In this document: positions 56,576-64,000 of the stretch, piece by piece | Numbering within the stretch: the stretch's first letter is position 1 | How the letters are laid out: each line of letters starts with the position of its first letter | Assembly (NCBI GenBank): GCA_019636695.1 | Contig: JAHBXD010000004.1 | Span: forward strand, 124,001-188,000 | Origin: Phycisphaeraceae bacterium | Lineage (GTDB): Bacteria > Planctomycetota > Phycisphaerae > Phycisphaerales > UBA1924 | Length of the DNA stretch: 64,000 nucleotides | Reading direction: 5' to 3' | Made by a program: the position numbers and the translations under genes | The notes under the pieces: generated by a model | Seen by the model: only the letters and a program-made list of their open reading frames with translations | Databases searched by the model: none | What the model was told of the DNA's origin: nothing

Positions 56576-58393
56576 ATGCTCAATGTCACGCCGCAAGTGC
56601 AGGAAGCCGCCCGCCTGGCCCGTTCGGGAAATGTCGTTCAGGCGGAAGCGATTTGTCGTCAGGAACTTGCGGCTGATGCGCGGTCTCCTGCGGCGCACAT
56701 GGTGTTAGGAGAGATTCGAGTCGCCCAGAAGAATCTTCCGGAGGCGGCCGAGTGCATGCGCATCGCGGCGGAGGGAGCGCCGGCGTATGCACCGTTTCTG
56801 TTCAACTACGGCAGTGTGCTGATGGCGCTGGGTGATCTGCCGCGTGCGCTCGAGCAGTTTGAGCGTGCCGCGAAGTTGAATCCGAGTTTTTTCCAGTATC
56901 ACGTGCACGAGGGGCTTGCGCGGATGCGCCTGGGTCAGGCAGACGCGGGGCGAGCGTCGTTGCGTCGGGCGGTTGACACGCTTCCCAACGATCCGCGGGC
57001 GTGCAGGCAACTCGGCGAGATGCTGCGGGATTCGGGTGCTCCGGATCTTGCGGCGCGATGTTTTGAGCGATGGGCCGCGATGGACATGCGTGACCCGATG
57101 GCGCCGTTTTCGGTGGGCGGGGCGTATTACCGCGCGAGGAAGTGGAGCAAGGCGGCGGAGGCGTACAAGCGTTCGATCGCGCGAGATCCTCGGTTCGCAC
57201 ACGGCCACGCGCTGCTCGGCGAGACGATGGAGAGACTTGGAGATGACGATGCGGCGTTTGACGCCGCGGGCAAGGCCCTTGCGATTGATCCGAAGCATCC
57301 GACGGGCACGCTGGTGATGGCACGGCTCGAGCGGAAGCGTCGCCAGCCGGCCCCAGCGCGCGAGCGACTGGAGCGCCTGGTGCATCAGGCGGACGTTGCG
57401 CCGCGGACGCGGGCTTCAGCGTATCTGGAACTCGGTCATGCACTTGAGGCGCTCGGGGAGTATGCGTCCGCGTTCGAGTGCTTTGCGCAGGGGCAACGGA
57501 TCTGGTCGGAACAGCCTTTTGCGCAGACATACTCGCCGGAGATGTATTTGTCGGTGCTGGCGGGGTATCAGCGAATCGTGGAAGCGGCCCCGGCGACGCT
57601 GTGGCGCGGAGAAGGGCGGTTGAGCACGCGGGAAGAGCCGGTTTTCTTCGTCGGTTTTCCGCGATCGGGAACGACGCTGACCGAGCAGATTCTCGGGGCG
57701 CATCCGCGGCTTGCACCGAGCGACGAACCCCCGATGATCGGCCACCTCAGCGAGCAGGTGTATCGGTGGTTCGGGTCATATCCCGACGGGCTGGAACGGC
57801 TGGATGAAGCCCAGCTCGCGGAACTGGAAGCGCAGTATTGGCGAGAGGCCGAGCAGGTGCTGGGCGCCGATCAGCTCAAGGGCAAGCGCCTGGTTGACAA
57901 ATTGCCGTTGAACATCTGCCATCTGCCGCTGATTGCGCGGGTGTTTCCTCGGGCGAAGGTGATCGTGGCGCTCCGAGACCCTCGGGATTGCTGCCTATCG
58001 GCGTTTGTGCAGGAGTTTCAACCGAACCCGGCGATGATTCACTTCTTCCGTCTGGAGACGACGGCGGTGCTGTATGACCGTGTCATGACGCTCTGGTCGC
58101 TGTATAAAGAGAAGCTCGGGCTGGAATGGATGGAGACCAAGTATGAAGACCTGGTCGACGATCACGAGGCGGCCGCGAGGAGGATGATTTCGTTCATCGG
58201 GGAAGAGTGGTCAGACGAAGTGCTTCGTTTCCGCGAAACGCATACGCGGGTGGTCAAGACGCCCAGTTATCAGTCGATTGCGGAGCCGATCAACCGGCGG
58301 GCGGTGGCGCGCTGGAAGAAGTTCGAAGCGCAGATGGCTCCTGTGCTGCCCGTGTTGGAGAAGTGGGTGAAGGCGTTCGGGTATGCCGAATGA
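56576..58393 (+). CDS. TPR-domain sulfotransferase
   Basis: 605 residues. The N-terminal half has about eight tetratricopeptide repeats (such as SPAAHMVLGEIRVAQKNLPE, FNYGSVLMALGDLPRALEQF, ARMRLGQADAGRASLRRAVD). From residue ~350 a PAPS-dependent sulfotransferase domain follows: EPVFFVGFPRSGTTLTEQIL (5'-phosphosulfate loop, ~360-367), LPLNICHLPLIARVFPRAK, IVALRDPRDCCLSAFVQEF (3'-phosphate-binding), and a C-terminal helix. It transfers sulfate from PAPS to a protein or glycan. ATG 56576 is chosen; a GTG at 56546 is possible. cysC, which makes PAPS, lies 160 bp downstream on the same strand, an unusually direct coupling. Confidence 0.93.
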   Translation: MLNVTPQVQEAARLARSGNVVQAEAICRQELAADARSPAAHMVLGEIRVAQKNLPEAAECMRIAAEGAPAYAPFLFNYGSVLMALGDLPRALEQFERAAKLNPSFFQYHVHEGLARMRLGQADAGRASLRRAVDTLPNDPRACRQLGEMLRDSGAPDLAARCFERWAAMDMRDPMAPFSVGGAYYRARKWSKAAEAYKRSIARDPRFAHGHALLGETMERLGDDDAAFDAAGKALAIDPKHPTGTLVMARLERKRRQPAPARERLERLVHQADVAPRTRASAYLELGHALEALGEYASAFECFAQGQRIWSEQPFAQTYSPEMYLSVLAGYQRIVEAAPATLWRGEGRLSTREEPVFFVGFPRSGTTLTEQILGAHPRLAPSDEPPMIGHLSEQVYRWFGSYPDGLERLDEAQLAELEAQYWREAEQVLGADQLKGKRLVDKLPLNICHLPLIARVFPRAKVIVALRDPRDCCLSAFVQEFQPNPAMIHFFRLETTAVLYDRVMTLWSLYKEKLGLEWMETKYEDLVDDHEAAARRMISFIGEEWSDEVLRFRETHTRVVKTPSYQSIAEPINRRAVARWKKFEAQMAPVLPVLEKWVKAFGYAE

Positions 58394-58553
58394 GATCGCG
58401 CGCGTCGCGGTTTCGCGATCACGGGTTATCGGCGTCTTTCCGCGACGAGTCGAGCGGCCTAGACTCGCGCCCCCGGCGAATCTCCGGCAGGTGGGCCGGC
58501 AACTCGCCCAGCACGTATCATCCGGGCCAGCGCCCGAGAGTCGCGGAGGAACC

Positions 58554-59183
58554 ATGGCCGAAGTCAAGAGCACGAACATTCACTGGCACGACGGCGACAT
58601 TTCGCGTGACGAGCGCTGGAACGCTCTGAAGTCGAAGGGAGCCACGGTCTGGTTTACGGGTCTCTCCGGTTCGGGCAAGAGCACGGTTGCCAGCGCGGTC
58701 GAGCAGGCCTTGTGCAACCAGGGCATTTTCTGCTATCGCCTTGACGGTGACAACGTCCGCTTCGGCCTCAACAAGAACCTCGGCTTCTCGGCCGAGGATC
58801 GCGCCGAGAACATTCGGCGAATCGGCGAGGTCGCCAAATTGTTCTCTGATGCCGGCGTGATCGCTCTGACAAGCTTCATCAGCCCGTATGTCAAGGACCG
58901 TGATCTCTGCCGCCAGATTCATGCCGAGGCCAAGCCTTCGGCGCTGCCTTTCATCGAGATCTACGTGGATACTCCTTTGGAAGTCTGTGAACAACGCGAC
59001 CCCAAGGGTCTGTATAAAAAGGCCCGCGCGGGGCAGATCAAGGGGTTTACGGGCATCGACGATCCGTATGAGGCACCGGTCAACCCTGAACTGGTGCTCA
59101 AGACCGCTGAGCTCACCGTGCAGCAGAGCGTGGGCAAAGTGCTTGACCTGCTGGCCCAAAAAGGCATCATCACAACGAGGTGA
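58554..59183 (+). CDS. cysC: Adenylylsulfate (APS) kinase
   Basis: 209 residues. The P-loop is GLSGSGKST (residues 36-44), with DGDNVRFGLNKNLGF, ENIRRIGEVAKLFSDAGVIA, FISPYVKDRDLCR and the C-terminal DPKGLYKKARAG motif, all typical of CysC. It phosphorylates APS to PAPS, the sulfate donor for sulfotransferases and for assimilation. GGAGGA 4-9 bases before ATG 58554 supports the start; an open frame upstream is non-homologous. It is in tandem with the TPR sulfotransferase (160 bp) and with the dockerin hydrolase (52 bp), so a PAPS-using operon is likely. No cysD/cysN genes are in the window. Confidence 0.95.
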   Translation: MAEVKSTNIHWHDGDISRDERWNALKSKGATVWFTGLSGSGKSTVASAVEQALCNQGIFCYRLDGDNVRFGLNKNLGFSAEDRAENIRRIGEVAKLFSDAGVIALTSFISPYVKDRDLCRQIHAEAKPSALPFIEIYVDTPLEVCEQRDPKGLYKKARAGQIKGFTGIDDPYEAPVNPELVLKTAELTVQQSVGKVLDLLAQKGIITTR

Positions 59184-59235
59184 GGTCGCTGCGTCCCGTC
59201 CTCCGGAGCGGGTGGCCGATCCACGGAGGCGAACC

Positions 59236-60666
59236 ATGCGATGGGCTCTGCTCGTGTGTACGGCGCTGACCTTCGGCGCGACGTCCACGCCTGAACTTCC
59301 CGGGCCGCATGCGCCGGGGAGAAGCGTGGTCACGGTGACGCGCTTGGATGGTTCGACCTTCCAGGCGAACGTGCATTACCCGGCGATAATGCCCGGTCAG
59401 GATGCGCCGCTCGATCCATCGGGCGGGCCGTATCCGGTGGTCAGTTTCGGGCACGGGTTTCTGACGGATCCCGGGATGTATTTCGGTACGTTCGACCACC
59501 TCGCGTCGCACGGGTTCCTGGTCATCGCCTCTCGGTCGGAGCTTGGCCTGCTTCCGAACCACGGCAATTTCGCGAATGATCTGCGCCGTTGCTTTGATTT
59601 TTTCGCGGATGAACATGTCCGCGACGGATCGAGGTTCTTCGGTTCGGTGATGACCGATGGGTACAGCCTGAGCGGACATTCGATGGGCGGCGGGGCCGCC
59701 GTGCTGGCCGCGGCCGCCGATGTACGTGTGCGGGCCCTCATTCCCCTTGCCCCGGCCGAAACCAATCCTTCAGCCGTCGCCGCAGCGGCGGCGGTGTCAG
59801 CGCCTTTCAGTGTGCTTGCGGGCACACAAGATACGATCACGCCCTTCGGTCAGCATGCGGGGCCGATTCATCAGGCGGCCAGGGCGCCGCGACAACTGCG
59901 GCTGATGACCGGCGGTTCACACTGCGGGTTTCTTGATTCGAGCATGATCTTCTGTGACACAGGGTCGATGAGCCGCGCAGATCAGTTGCGGAACACGCGA
60001 GGGCTTCTGACGGCGTTTCTGACGACGCACCTCAAGGGTGACGATCGTTTCTGGCGGTCTGCCTGGGGGCCGGAGTCTTTTGATACGCGCGTCTCGACAT
60101 CGTTCGATCCTGGGTTCCAGGTGCTGTTGACCGATCAGTTGTTCACAGGTCCGGCGGGCGGGCGCGCGCTGTGCGATGTGCCGATGGTCAACGAATCGCG
60201 CCCGGAGCAATCGTTCCAGATTTTCGCCGATGATGCCCCGTTTCCGCTCGCCGCACCGATCGAGCCGACTCCGCCGATTCCGCCCGGTGGTTTCTTTGAT
60301 GCGGTCTTTGAAATCGACCTTTCGGGCGCATTGCCCGGCGAGACCGGGACGGTGATGGTCTCCGGGCGCGATGGGGTCGGAGTACGTGCCTTTACGTACA
60401 ACGGCATTCTTGTCGGTGAGGCGTGCCGTGCGGATCTGACTGGGTCGAGCGATCCGAACGACCCCGCATATGGCCTGCCGGACGGGGTCGTAGATAGCGC
60501 CGACTTTTTCTACTTTCTCGATCAATTTGCCGCAGGGAACGTAACCGTTGCCGATTTTACCGGATCTTCAGACCCGGCGGACCCGTCGTACGGTGTTCCT
60601 GACGGTGTGCTGGACAGTGCCGACTTTTTCTTCTTTCTCGACCTGTTTGTTGCGGGTTGCCATTGA
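59236..60666 (+). CDS. Secreted alpha/beta hydrolase (cutinase/PET-hydrolase-like) with GC-type dockerin
   Basis: 476 residues. The signal peptide MRWALLVCTALTFGATSTPE and GGAGG before ATG 59236 fix the start. The hydrolase core has the family pattern YPVVSFGHGFLTDP, nucleophile elbow GHSMGGGAA with Ser149, AGTQDTITPFG with Asp199 and GGSHCGFLD with His229: a plausible catalytic triad of the bacterial cutinase/polyester hydrolase/dienelactone hydrolase branch. The last ~85 residues are the duplicated dockerin-like module ending AGCH. It may hydrolyse polyesters, plastics or cutin-like substrates at the cell surface. It lies 52 bp after cysC on the same strand. Confidence 0.88.
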   Translation: MRWALLVCTALTFGATSTPELPGPHAPGRSVVTVTRLDGSTFQANVHYPAIMPGQDAPLDPSGGPYPVVSFGHGFLTDPGMYFGTFDHLASHGFLVIASRSELGLLPNHGNFANDLRRCFDFFADEHVRDGSRFFGSVMTDGYSLSGHSMGGGAAVLAAAADVRVRALIPLAPAETNPSAVAAAAAVSAPFSVLAGTQDTITPFGQHAGPIHQAARAPRQLRLMTGGSHCGFLDSSMIFCDTGSMSRADQLRNTRGLLTAFLTTHLKGDDRFWRSAWGPESFDTRVSTSFDPGFQVLLTDQLFTGPAGGRALCDVPMVNESRPEQSFQIFADDAPFPLAAPIEPTPPIPPGGFFDAVFEIDLSGALPGETGTVMVSGRDGVGVRAFTYNGILVGEACRADLTGSSDPNDPAYGLPDGVVDSADFFYFLDQFAAGNVTVADFTGSSDPADPSYGVPDGVLDSADFFFFLDLFVAGCH

Positions 60667-60768
60667 GTCGCCGCACCCGCGCGAGATTTGCGCTTAGGGC
60701 TTCAATTCGGCGCGGGCACCCCTTATCATGGGGGCTGAGAGAGCGTCTATGGATGGAGGAGTTGAGAC

Positions 60769-61677
60769 ATGCCCCGCCTTGCCCGCTGTGCGCCGATTGT
60801 GTTCTCCGCCGTTTTCGGGAGTGTCGCGCTCGGCGCACCCGATCCGGTGGGTATTCCCCTCGACACCACGACATCGCTGGTGACGGTGGAAGTCTGCATT
60901 CCGGGCGGGTGTGACAGCGATACTTCGCGTGTGTCGGGGTTCCTGATCTTTCAACTGGACGACATTGATGCACCCGGGCAAGCGACGCTGCGCGAGTTTC
61001 GGCTGTTTCTGATGGATCAGATCGACATCGACATCAATCTCGGTTTCATCGGCCGGTTGCGCGCGACGGGCAACAGCATTGATATTCAGCACGCCCTGCC
61101 GCTGACACCCGTGGGGCCGGTGCCGATTGAGAACGACGAGTTCCTTTTTGAGGATGTTCCCTCGCGAACCGCGGGGCTGGTTGCATACAACGCCACGGGT
61201 GCTCCATGCCTGGCGTTTCAGTCGGCGGGCCGTCCGTGTGTGAGCACGATTGACCTGGCGACGCTCGGCCCGACGACAATCGAACAGTTTTCGGGAACCC
61301 TAGTGAGCGCCAATCGCATCATCGATGTCGAATCGGACATCGACCTGACGATCCCCCTCGATGCGAACAACCCGAGTCTCGGGACGCTTCGGGTCGTCGG
61401 CACCGTTCGCGGCTCGGCGTTTGTGCCGCGGAACTGCCCGGCCGATTTTTCCGGAAGTTCAGATCCGACGAGTCCGGACTACGGGTTTCCTGACGGACAG
61501 GTCGACGGCTCGGACTTTTTCTATTTCCTCGACCAGTTCGTACTGGGGAACCTGCTTGAAGCCGACCTGACGGGTTCGAGCGATCCGACGGATCCGAACT
61601 ACGGCGTCCCGGATGGTCAGATCGACGGTTCAGACTTCTTCTATTTCCTCGATCTGTTTGTACAAGGGTGCTCCTGA
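60769..61677 (+). CDS. Secreted protein with GC-type dockerin tail, unknown
   Basis: 302 residues. The signal peptide MPRLARCAPIVFSAVFGSVA and GGAGGA before ATG 60769 fix the start. The mature N-terminal ~190 residues are beta-rich with two Cys pairs (VEVCIPGGCDSD; APCLAFQSAGRPC) and many Asp/Ile (DQIDIDINLGFIGRLRATGN), consistent with a secreted Ig/jelly-roll-like domain. The C-terminal duplicated dockerin-like module ends in QGCS. No catalytic motif is visible. It follows the dockerin hydrolase on the same strand by 102 bp, and shares its tail type, so the two may be a coregulated pair. Confidence 0.85.
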   Translation: MPRLARCAPIVFSAVFGSVALGAPDPVGIPLDTTTSLVTVEVCIPGGCDSDTSRVSGFLIFQLDDIDAPGQATLREFRLFLMDQIDIDINLGFIGRLRATGNSIDIQHALPLTPVGPVPIENDEFLFEDVPSRTAGLVAYNATGAPCLAFQSAGRPCVSTIDLATLGPTTIEQFSGTLVSANRIIDVESDIDLTIPLDANNPSLGTLRVVGTVRGSAFVPRNCPADFSGSSDPTSPDYGFPDGQVDGSDFFYFLDQFVLGNLLEADLTGSSDPTDPNYGVPDGQIDGSDFFYFLDLFVQGCS

Positions 61678-61852
61678 AGCGGGCCTGGGATCATCCGGTT
61701 CTTACCGACCCCGCTACGACCAGGGTTTTCCTTGGTCTCTGCGGTCTTGCGGCGTAACGGTTCTGTAGCCGGTCGATCTTCCCGATGGTGCAGGCGTAGG
61801 AGTGGGTGGAGGAATCCCTCCGATAGAATGTGCCTGTCCCGGGAGGATCGCC

Positions 61853-63424
61853 ATGCGCGGAAACCGATTCATCGTGCTCGCGGCCGGTCTGGCGGCGGCC
61901 TTGCCTGCGGCAGCGCAGAATCGCTTGGGAGACGGCCGCGGGCTTGAGCGGCAACTGGAAATTACCGCGCCTACCCAGCGCTATAACCCGGCGGAGGCGT
62001 GGAGGCAGGAACTTCAATTCCGCGATGCCATCGTGACCGGCAATGCCCCAGGGGGGCTTTCGTTTCGGGGCGACACGGCCTATCGCTCAAGTCGCGAGTT
62101 CGCGGGCGAGCTCGGGTCGAACGATCTCTTTTCGTTCCGGCGTGATTCGCTGTATTCGGGGCTTTCCGGGCACGGCCTGCGGGCGACCGATGCTCTGCAA
62201 TACCAGATGGCGCTGACAACCGGCAGCAGGGCCCCGGCGGGGATTATCGGTTCGCCTCTGGTTTATCAGGGGCAGGTGGCCTCTGGAGCGGATGTCCGCA
62301 GGCGCAACGAGCTTTTCGTGCCCGGGGGGGATATGCCGCGGCGTGATCCGGATTTTCCGGTGAACGATCCATATGCCGGGGGGGGGTCGCTGCTGGGGGC
62401 GCTGCGTTCACCGTCGGCGTATGTCACCTCGCGGTCGTCGCAACCGATGATCATGTCCACGCAGCGCGACCTTGCGGACAACCCGCTCGGCATGACGGCT
62501 TCGGCGCTCGGCGGAATCAAGCTCGTTCCACTGGTTGTTCCGGAACGTCTGGCGATGACGGACATCGGTTCTTCGCTCGCGTCGCCGGATGTGCGTTCTG
62601 CCCAGCGGTCGGCCTATGACATCGTGCGAGAGCGTCTGGCTGAAGCCGCGGCAAGCCCGGAGGGTGCGACGGAACTGCCGGAGTGGGAACGTCGACTGGC
62701 GGAACTGCGTGCAGAGCTGGATGCAATCCAGATGCCGGTGACCACGCTGCCGCTGGATCGTGAGGGGGCGATGGAACCTGTGCCGGCCGAACCGGGCGAG
62801 GAATCTCCGGCGGGGTATGAAGGGCTTGAGCCGGCGACGATCGAGTTCATTCGCCGCGGGCGCATCGAGATCGAATCGTTCGTCGGGCCGCTTCCGGAGG
62901 GGGTGTCGTATGACGCCTACGGCGAGCACATGCGCATCGGCGAGCACCTGATGCAGAACGAGCGGTATTTTGACGCGGAGGAGCGGTTTATTCGAGCGCT
63001 CGCCGCACGTTCCGGCGATCCGACGGCGATGGTGGCTCGGGTGCACGCCCAGTTGGGCGCGGGGCTGTACCGCTCGGCGGCGACGAATCTGCGCGAGGCG
63101 ATGATGCGCCATCCTGAACTTGCGCCCGTTCGTTATCGTGGGGGCACGATGCCTTCGGCCGCGCGGACGGCGACCCTGATGCACGAACTCAAGGCCAACA
63201 TCGGGTTCGGTGACGGGGAAAGCATGCGGCAACTGGAGCGTGAATCGGCGCTGCTGCTGGCCTACCTCGCGTTTCAGACGGGTGACACCGCACTGTGCGC
63301 CAGGTCGCTCGATGTACTGAGCGATTCGCGTGTGGCGGCCGATGCCGCTTTGATTGCGCTGCTTCGCGGTGTCTGGCTTGAAGCGCCCGCTCGATCGGGC
63401 GAAGGCGGGGGCTCCGGTGGTTGA
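61853..63424 (+). CDS. Exported TPR-like protein, unknown function
   Basis: 523 residues. A signal peptide MRGNRFIVLAAGLAAALPAA...QNRLGDGRG and GGGAGGA before ATG 61853 fix the start. The N-terminal ~180 residues are Ser/Gly/Arg-rich with many aromatic residues (TAYRSSREFAGELGSNDLFS; GGDMPRRDPDFPVNDPYAGG). The C-terminal third has TPR-like helices (HLMQNERYFDAEERFIRALA; MVARVHAQLGAGLYRSAATN; LREAMMRHPEL; ESALLLAYLAFQTGDTALCA). A G9 run lies at 62378-62386. A small overlapping gene begins inside its stop (63417), suggesting translational coupling. Role unknown, possibly envelope-associated. Confidence 0.72.
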   Translation: MRGNRFIVLAAGLAAALPAAAQNRLGDGRGLERQLEITAPTQRYNPAEAWRQELQFRDAIVTGNAPGGLSFRGDTAYRSSREFAGELGSNDLFSFRRDSLYSGLSGHGLRATDALQYQMALTTGSRAPAGIIGSPLVYQGQVASGADVRRRNELFVPGGDMPRRDPDFPVNDPYAGGGSLLGALRSPSAYVTSRSSQPMIMSTQRDLADNPLGMTASALGGIKLVPLVVPERLAMTDIGSSLASPDVRSAQRSAYDIVRERLAEAAASPEGATELPEWERRLAELRAELDAIQMPVTTLPLDREGAMEPVPAEPGEESPAGYEGLEPATIEFIRRGRIEIESFVGPLPEGVSYDAYGEHMRIGEHLMQNERYFDAEERFIRALAARSGDPTAMVARVHAQLGAGLYRSAATNLREAMMRHPELAPVRYRGGTMPSAARTATLMHELKANIGFGDGESMRQLERESALLLAYLAFQTGDTALCARSLDVLSDSRVAADAALIALLRGVWLEAPARSGEGGGSGG

Positions 63425-64000
63425 TGATCGAACCCCGCCCCCCGCACCAGGGCTGTTTGCTTCGGGTCGTCCTGAGGCGCATCGGGCGGGGGGTTCCATC
63501 AAGGATTTTCTGACTGACGGCTCACTTCCGGCGCTCTGCCGGGAGGTATCGCGCATGCTGGGGGTGCGCGTGGAGCTGCGGGAAGAAAAGAACGCGCTGG
63601 TTGTTTTTAACGAGGAAGATTTCAGCCACCCATGGCGGATAGAGAGTGCGGCACCTCCCCCGGAAGGATCGACCCGGATTCCGCTGGTCATCGCTGGTGA
63701 CCCGATCGGCTGGATCGTGGTGCATCCGGGTGAACCGGGGGGGCCGGGGTCGGCGTTGACGCGCGAGCACATGGAGCAAGCGCTTCGGTATCTCGCTCGG
63801 GCAGCGAGCGAGTTGTGTGCCCAGGAGCTGACGCTCTGGCATCGGGTGCAGGAAGTCGAGATGATGTACCGCCTGAGCGCGCTGCTCGTTCGCGTAGGCG
63901 GGGCCGAGCGCGTGTTGAACGAAGCGCTCGCCAGCGCGCTGCAGGTGCTTGAACTTGATGCCGGGAGCCTTGTTCTTCTGCCCGAAGATGCTCAAGGGCA
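63417..64000 (+). CDS. Partial GAF/PocR-like sensor protein
   Basis: The frame runs off the right end, so at least 194 residues are encoded. It begins with a GTG at 63417 overlapping the previous stop by 8 bp, giving VVDDRTPPPAPGLFASGRPE. A segment GGSIKDFLTDGSLPALCREVSRM resembles the PocR ligand-binding domain (present in two-component and phosphatase regulators), followed by strands and helices of a GAF-like sensor (RIPLVIAGDPIGWIVVHPGE) and a second GAF start (MMYRLSALLVRVGGAERVLN). A serine-phosphatase or histidine-kinase output domain would be expected downstream, outside the window. Translational coupling to the TPR-like gene is likely. Confidence 0.6.
   Translation, partial: MVDDRTPPPAPGLFASGRPEAHRAGGSIKDFLTDGSLPALCREVSRMLGVRVELREEKNALVVFNEEDFSHPWRIESAAPPPEGSTRIPLVIAGDPIGWIVVHPGEPGGPGSALTREHMEQALRYLARAASELCAQELTLWHRVQEVEMMYRLSALLVRVGGAERVLNEALASALQVLELDAGSLVLLPEDAQG

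Noticed and set aside
62408-63772. Minus-strand frame of about 454 codons opposite the TPR-like gene
   Set aside because: Low-complexity Arg/His/Pro translation, no ribosome site, and the opposite strand has a signal peptide and Shine-Dalgarno.
1-64000. CRISPR arrays, insertion sequences, prophage or integrase genes
   Set aside because: No regularly spaced direct repeats, transposase or integrase motifs, or att-like duplications at the tRNA gene were seen.

Overview
The window is chromosomal DNA of a high-GC planctomycete, most likely class Phycisphaerae. Three things point there. A 50-residue basic protein at 590-742 matches the signature protein of the Planctomycetes-Verrucomicrobia-Chlamydiae superphylum. 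Five secreted proteins end in a duplicated aspartate-rich dockerin-like module closing on Gly-Cys (or Pro-Cys), a tail I know from Phycisphaerales. There is also a pseudopilin with an H-x9-DG motif and a TIGR03790-like protein. No phage, transposon, plasmid or CRISPR signature is visible. Genes are tightly packed on both strands in short operons.

Layout. 0-8.7 kb: tail of a membrane-anchored protein, the PVC signature protein, an aminotransferase, methionyl-tRNA synthetase, a secreted metalloprotease, a HIT hydrolase, two coupled membrane proteins and a very acidic small protein. 8.7-14.6 kb: a TetR regulator, a periplasmic protein with YHS/TRASH-like cysteine modules, a LuxR regulator, a heptose-phosphatase/heptosyltransferase pair (LPS inner core), tRNA-Ala(GGC), a small lipoprotein and a DNA-binding-like protein. 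15-26.7 kb: a beta-propeller dockerin protein, a second LuxR regulator, an orphan ABC ATPase, a HAF-repeat dockerin protein, SpoVR, a TVP38-type membrane protein, a pseudopilin, a DUF4139-like secreted protein and a metallo-beta-lactamase-fold protein. 26.7-29.5 kb: dnaA, a 457-bp non-coding stretch with a perfect DnaA box (candidate oriC), and mutM.

29.5-46.5 kb: a potassium-channel/TrkA protein, a double zinc ribbon, a TIGR03790 protein, class I aldolase, several small proteins and a response regulator, plsY-tmk, a glutamine amidotransferase, a lone nuoE, a lamin-tail protein, phoH followed by a 7TM-HD phosphodiesterase, and an NTF2-like protein with a histone-like basic tail. 46.9-64 kb: an Mrp ATPase without its CxxC, an intergenic region that may encode a structured RNA, a UDP-sugar epimerase, a large unrecognised secreted protein, an EEP-family phosphatase, a polysaccharide-polymerase-like protein, queE, a TPR sulfotransferase followed by APS kinase (cysC), two more dockerin proteins (one an alpha/beta hydrolase with a cutinase-like triad), a TPR protein and the start of a GAF-type sensor.

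Working together: heptose genes, epimerase, polymerase-like protein, sulfotransferase and CysC suggest a heptose-containing outer membrane and possibly a sulfated surface glycan. The dockerin-tailed proteins suggest a dedicated sorting or anchoring route whose partner is not in this window. Start codons were chosen mainly from Shine-Dalgarno matches, signal peptides and family N-termini. All family assignments are from memory of motifs, not from searches.
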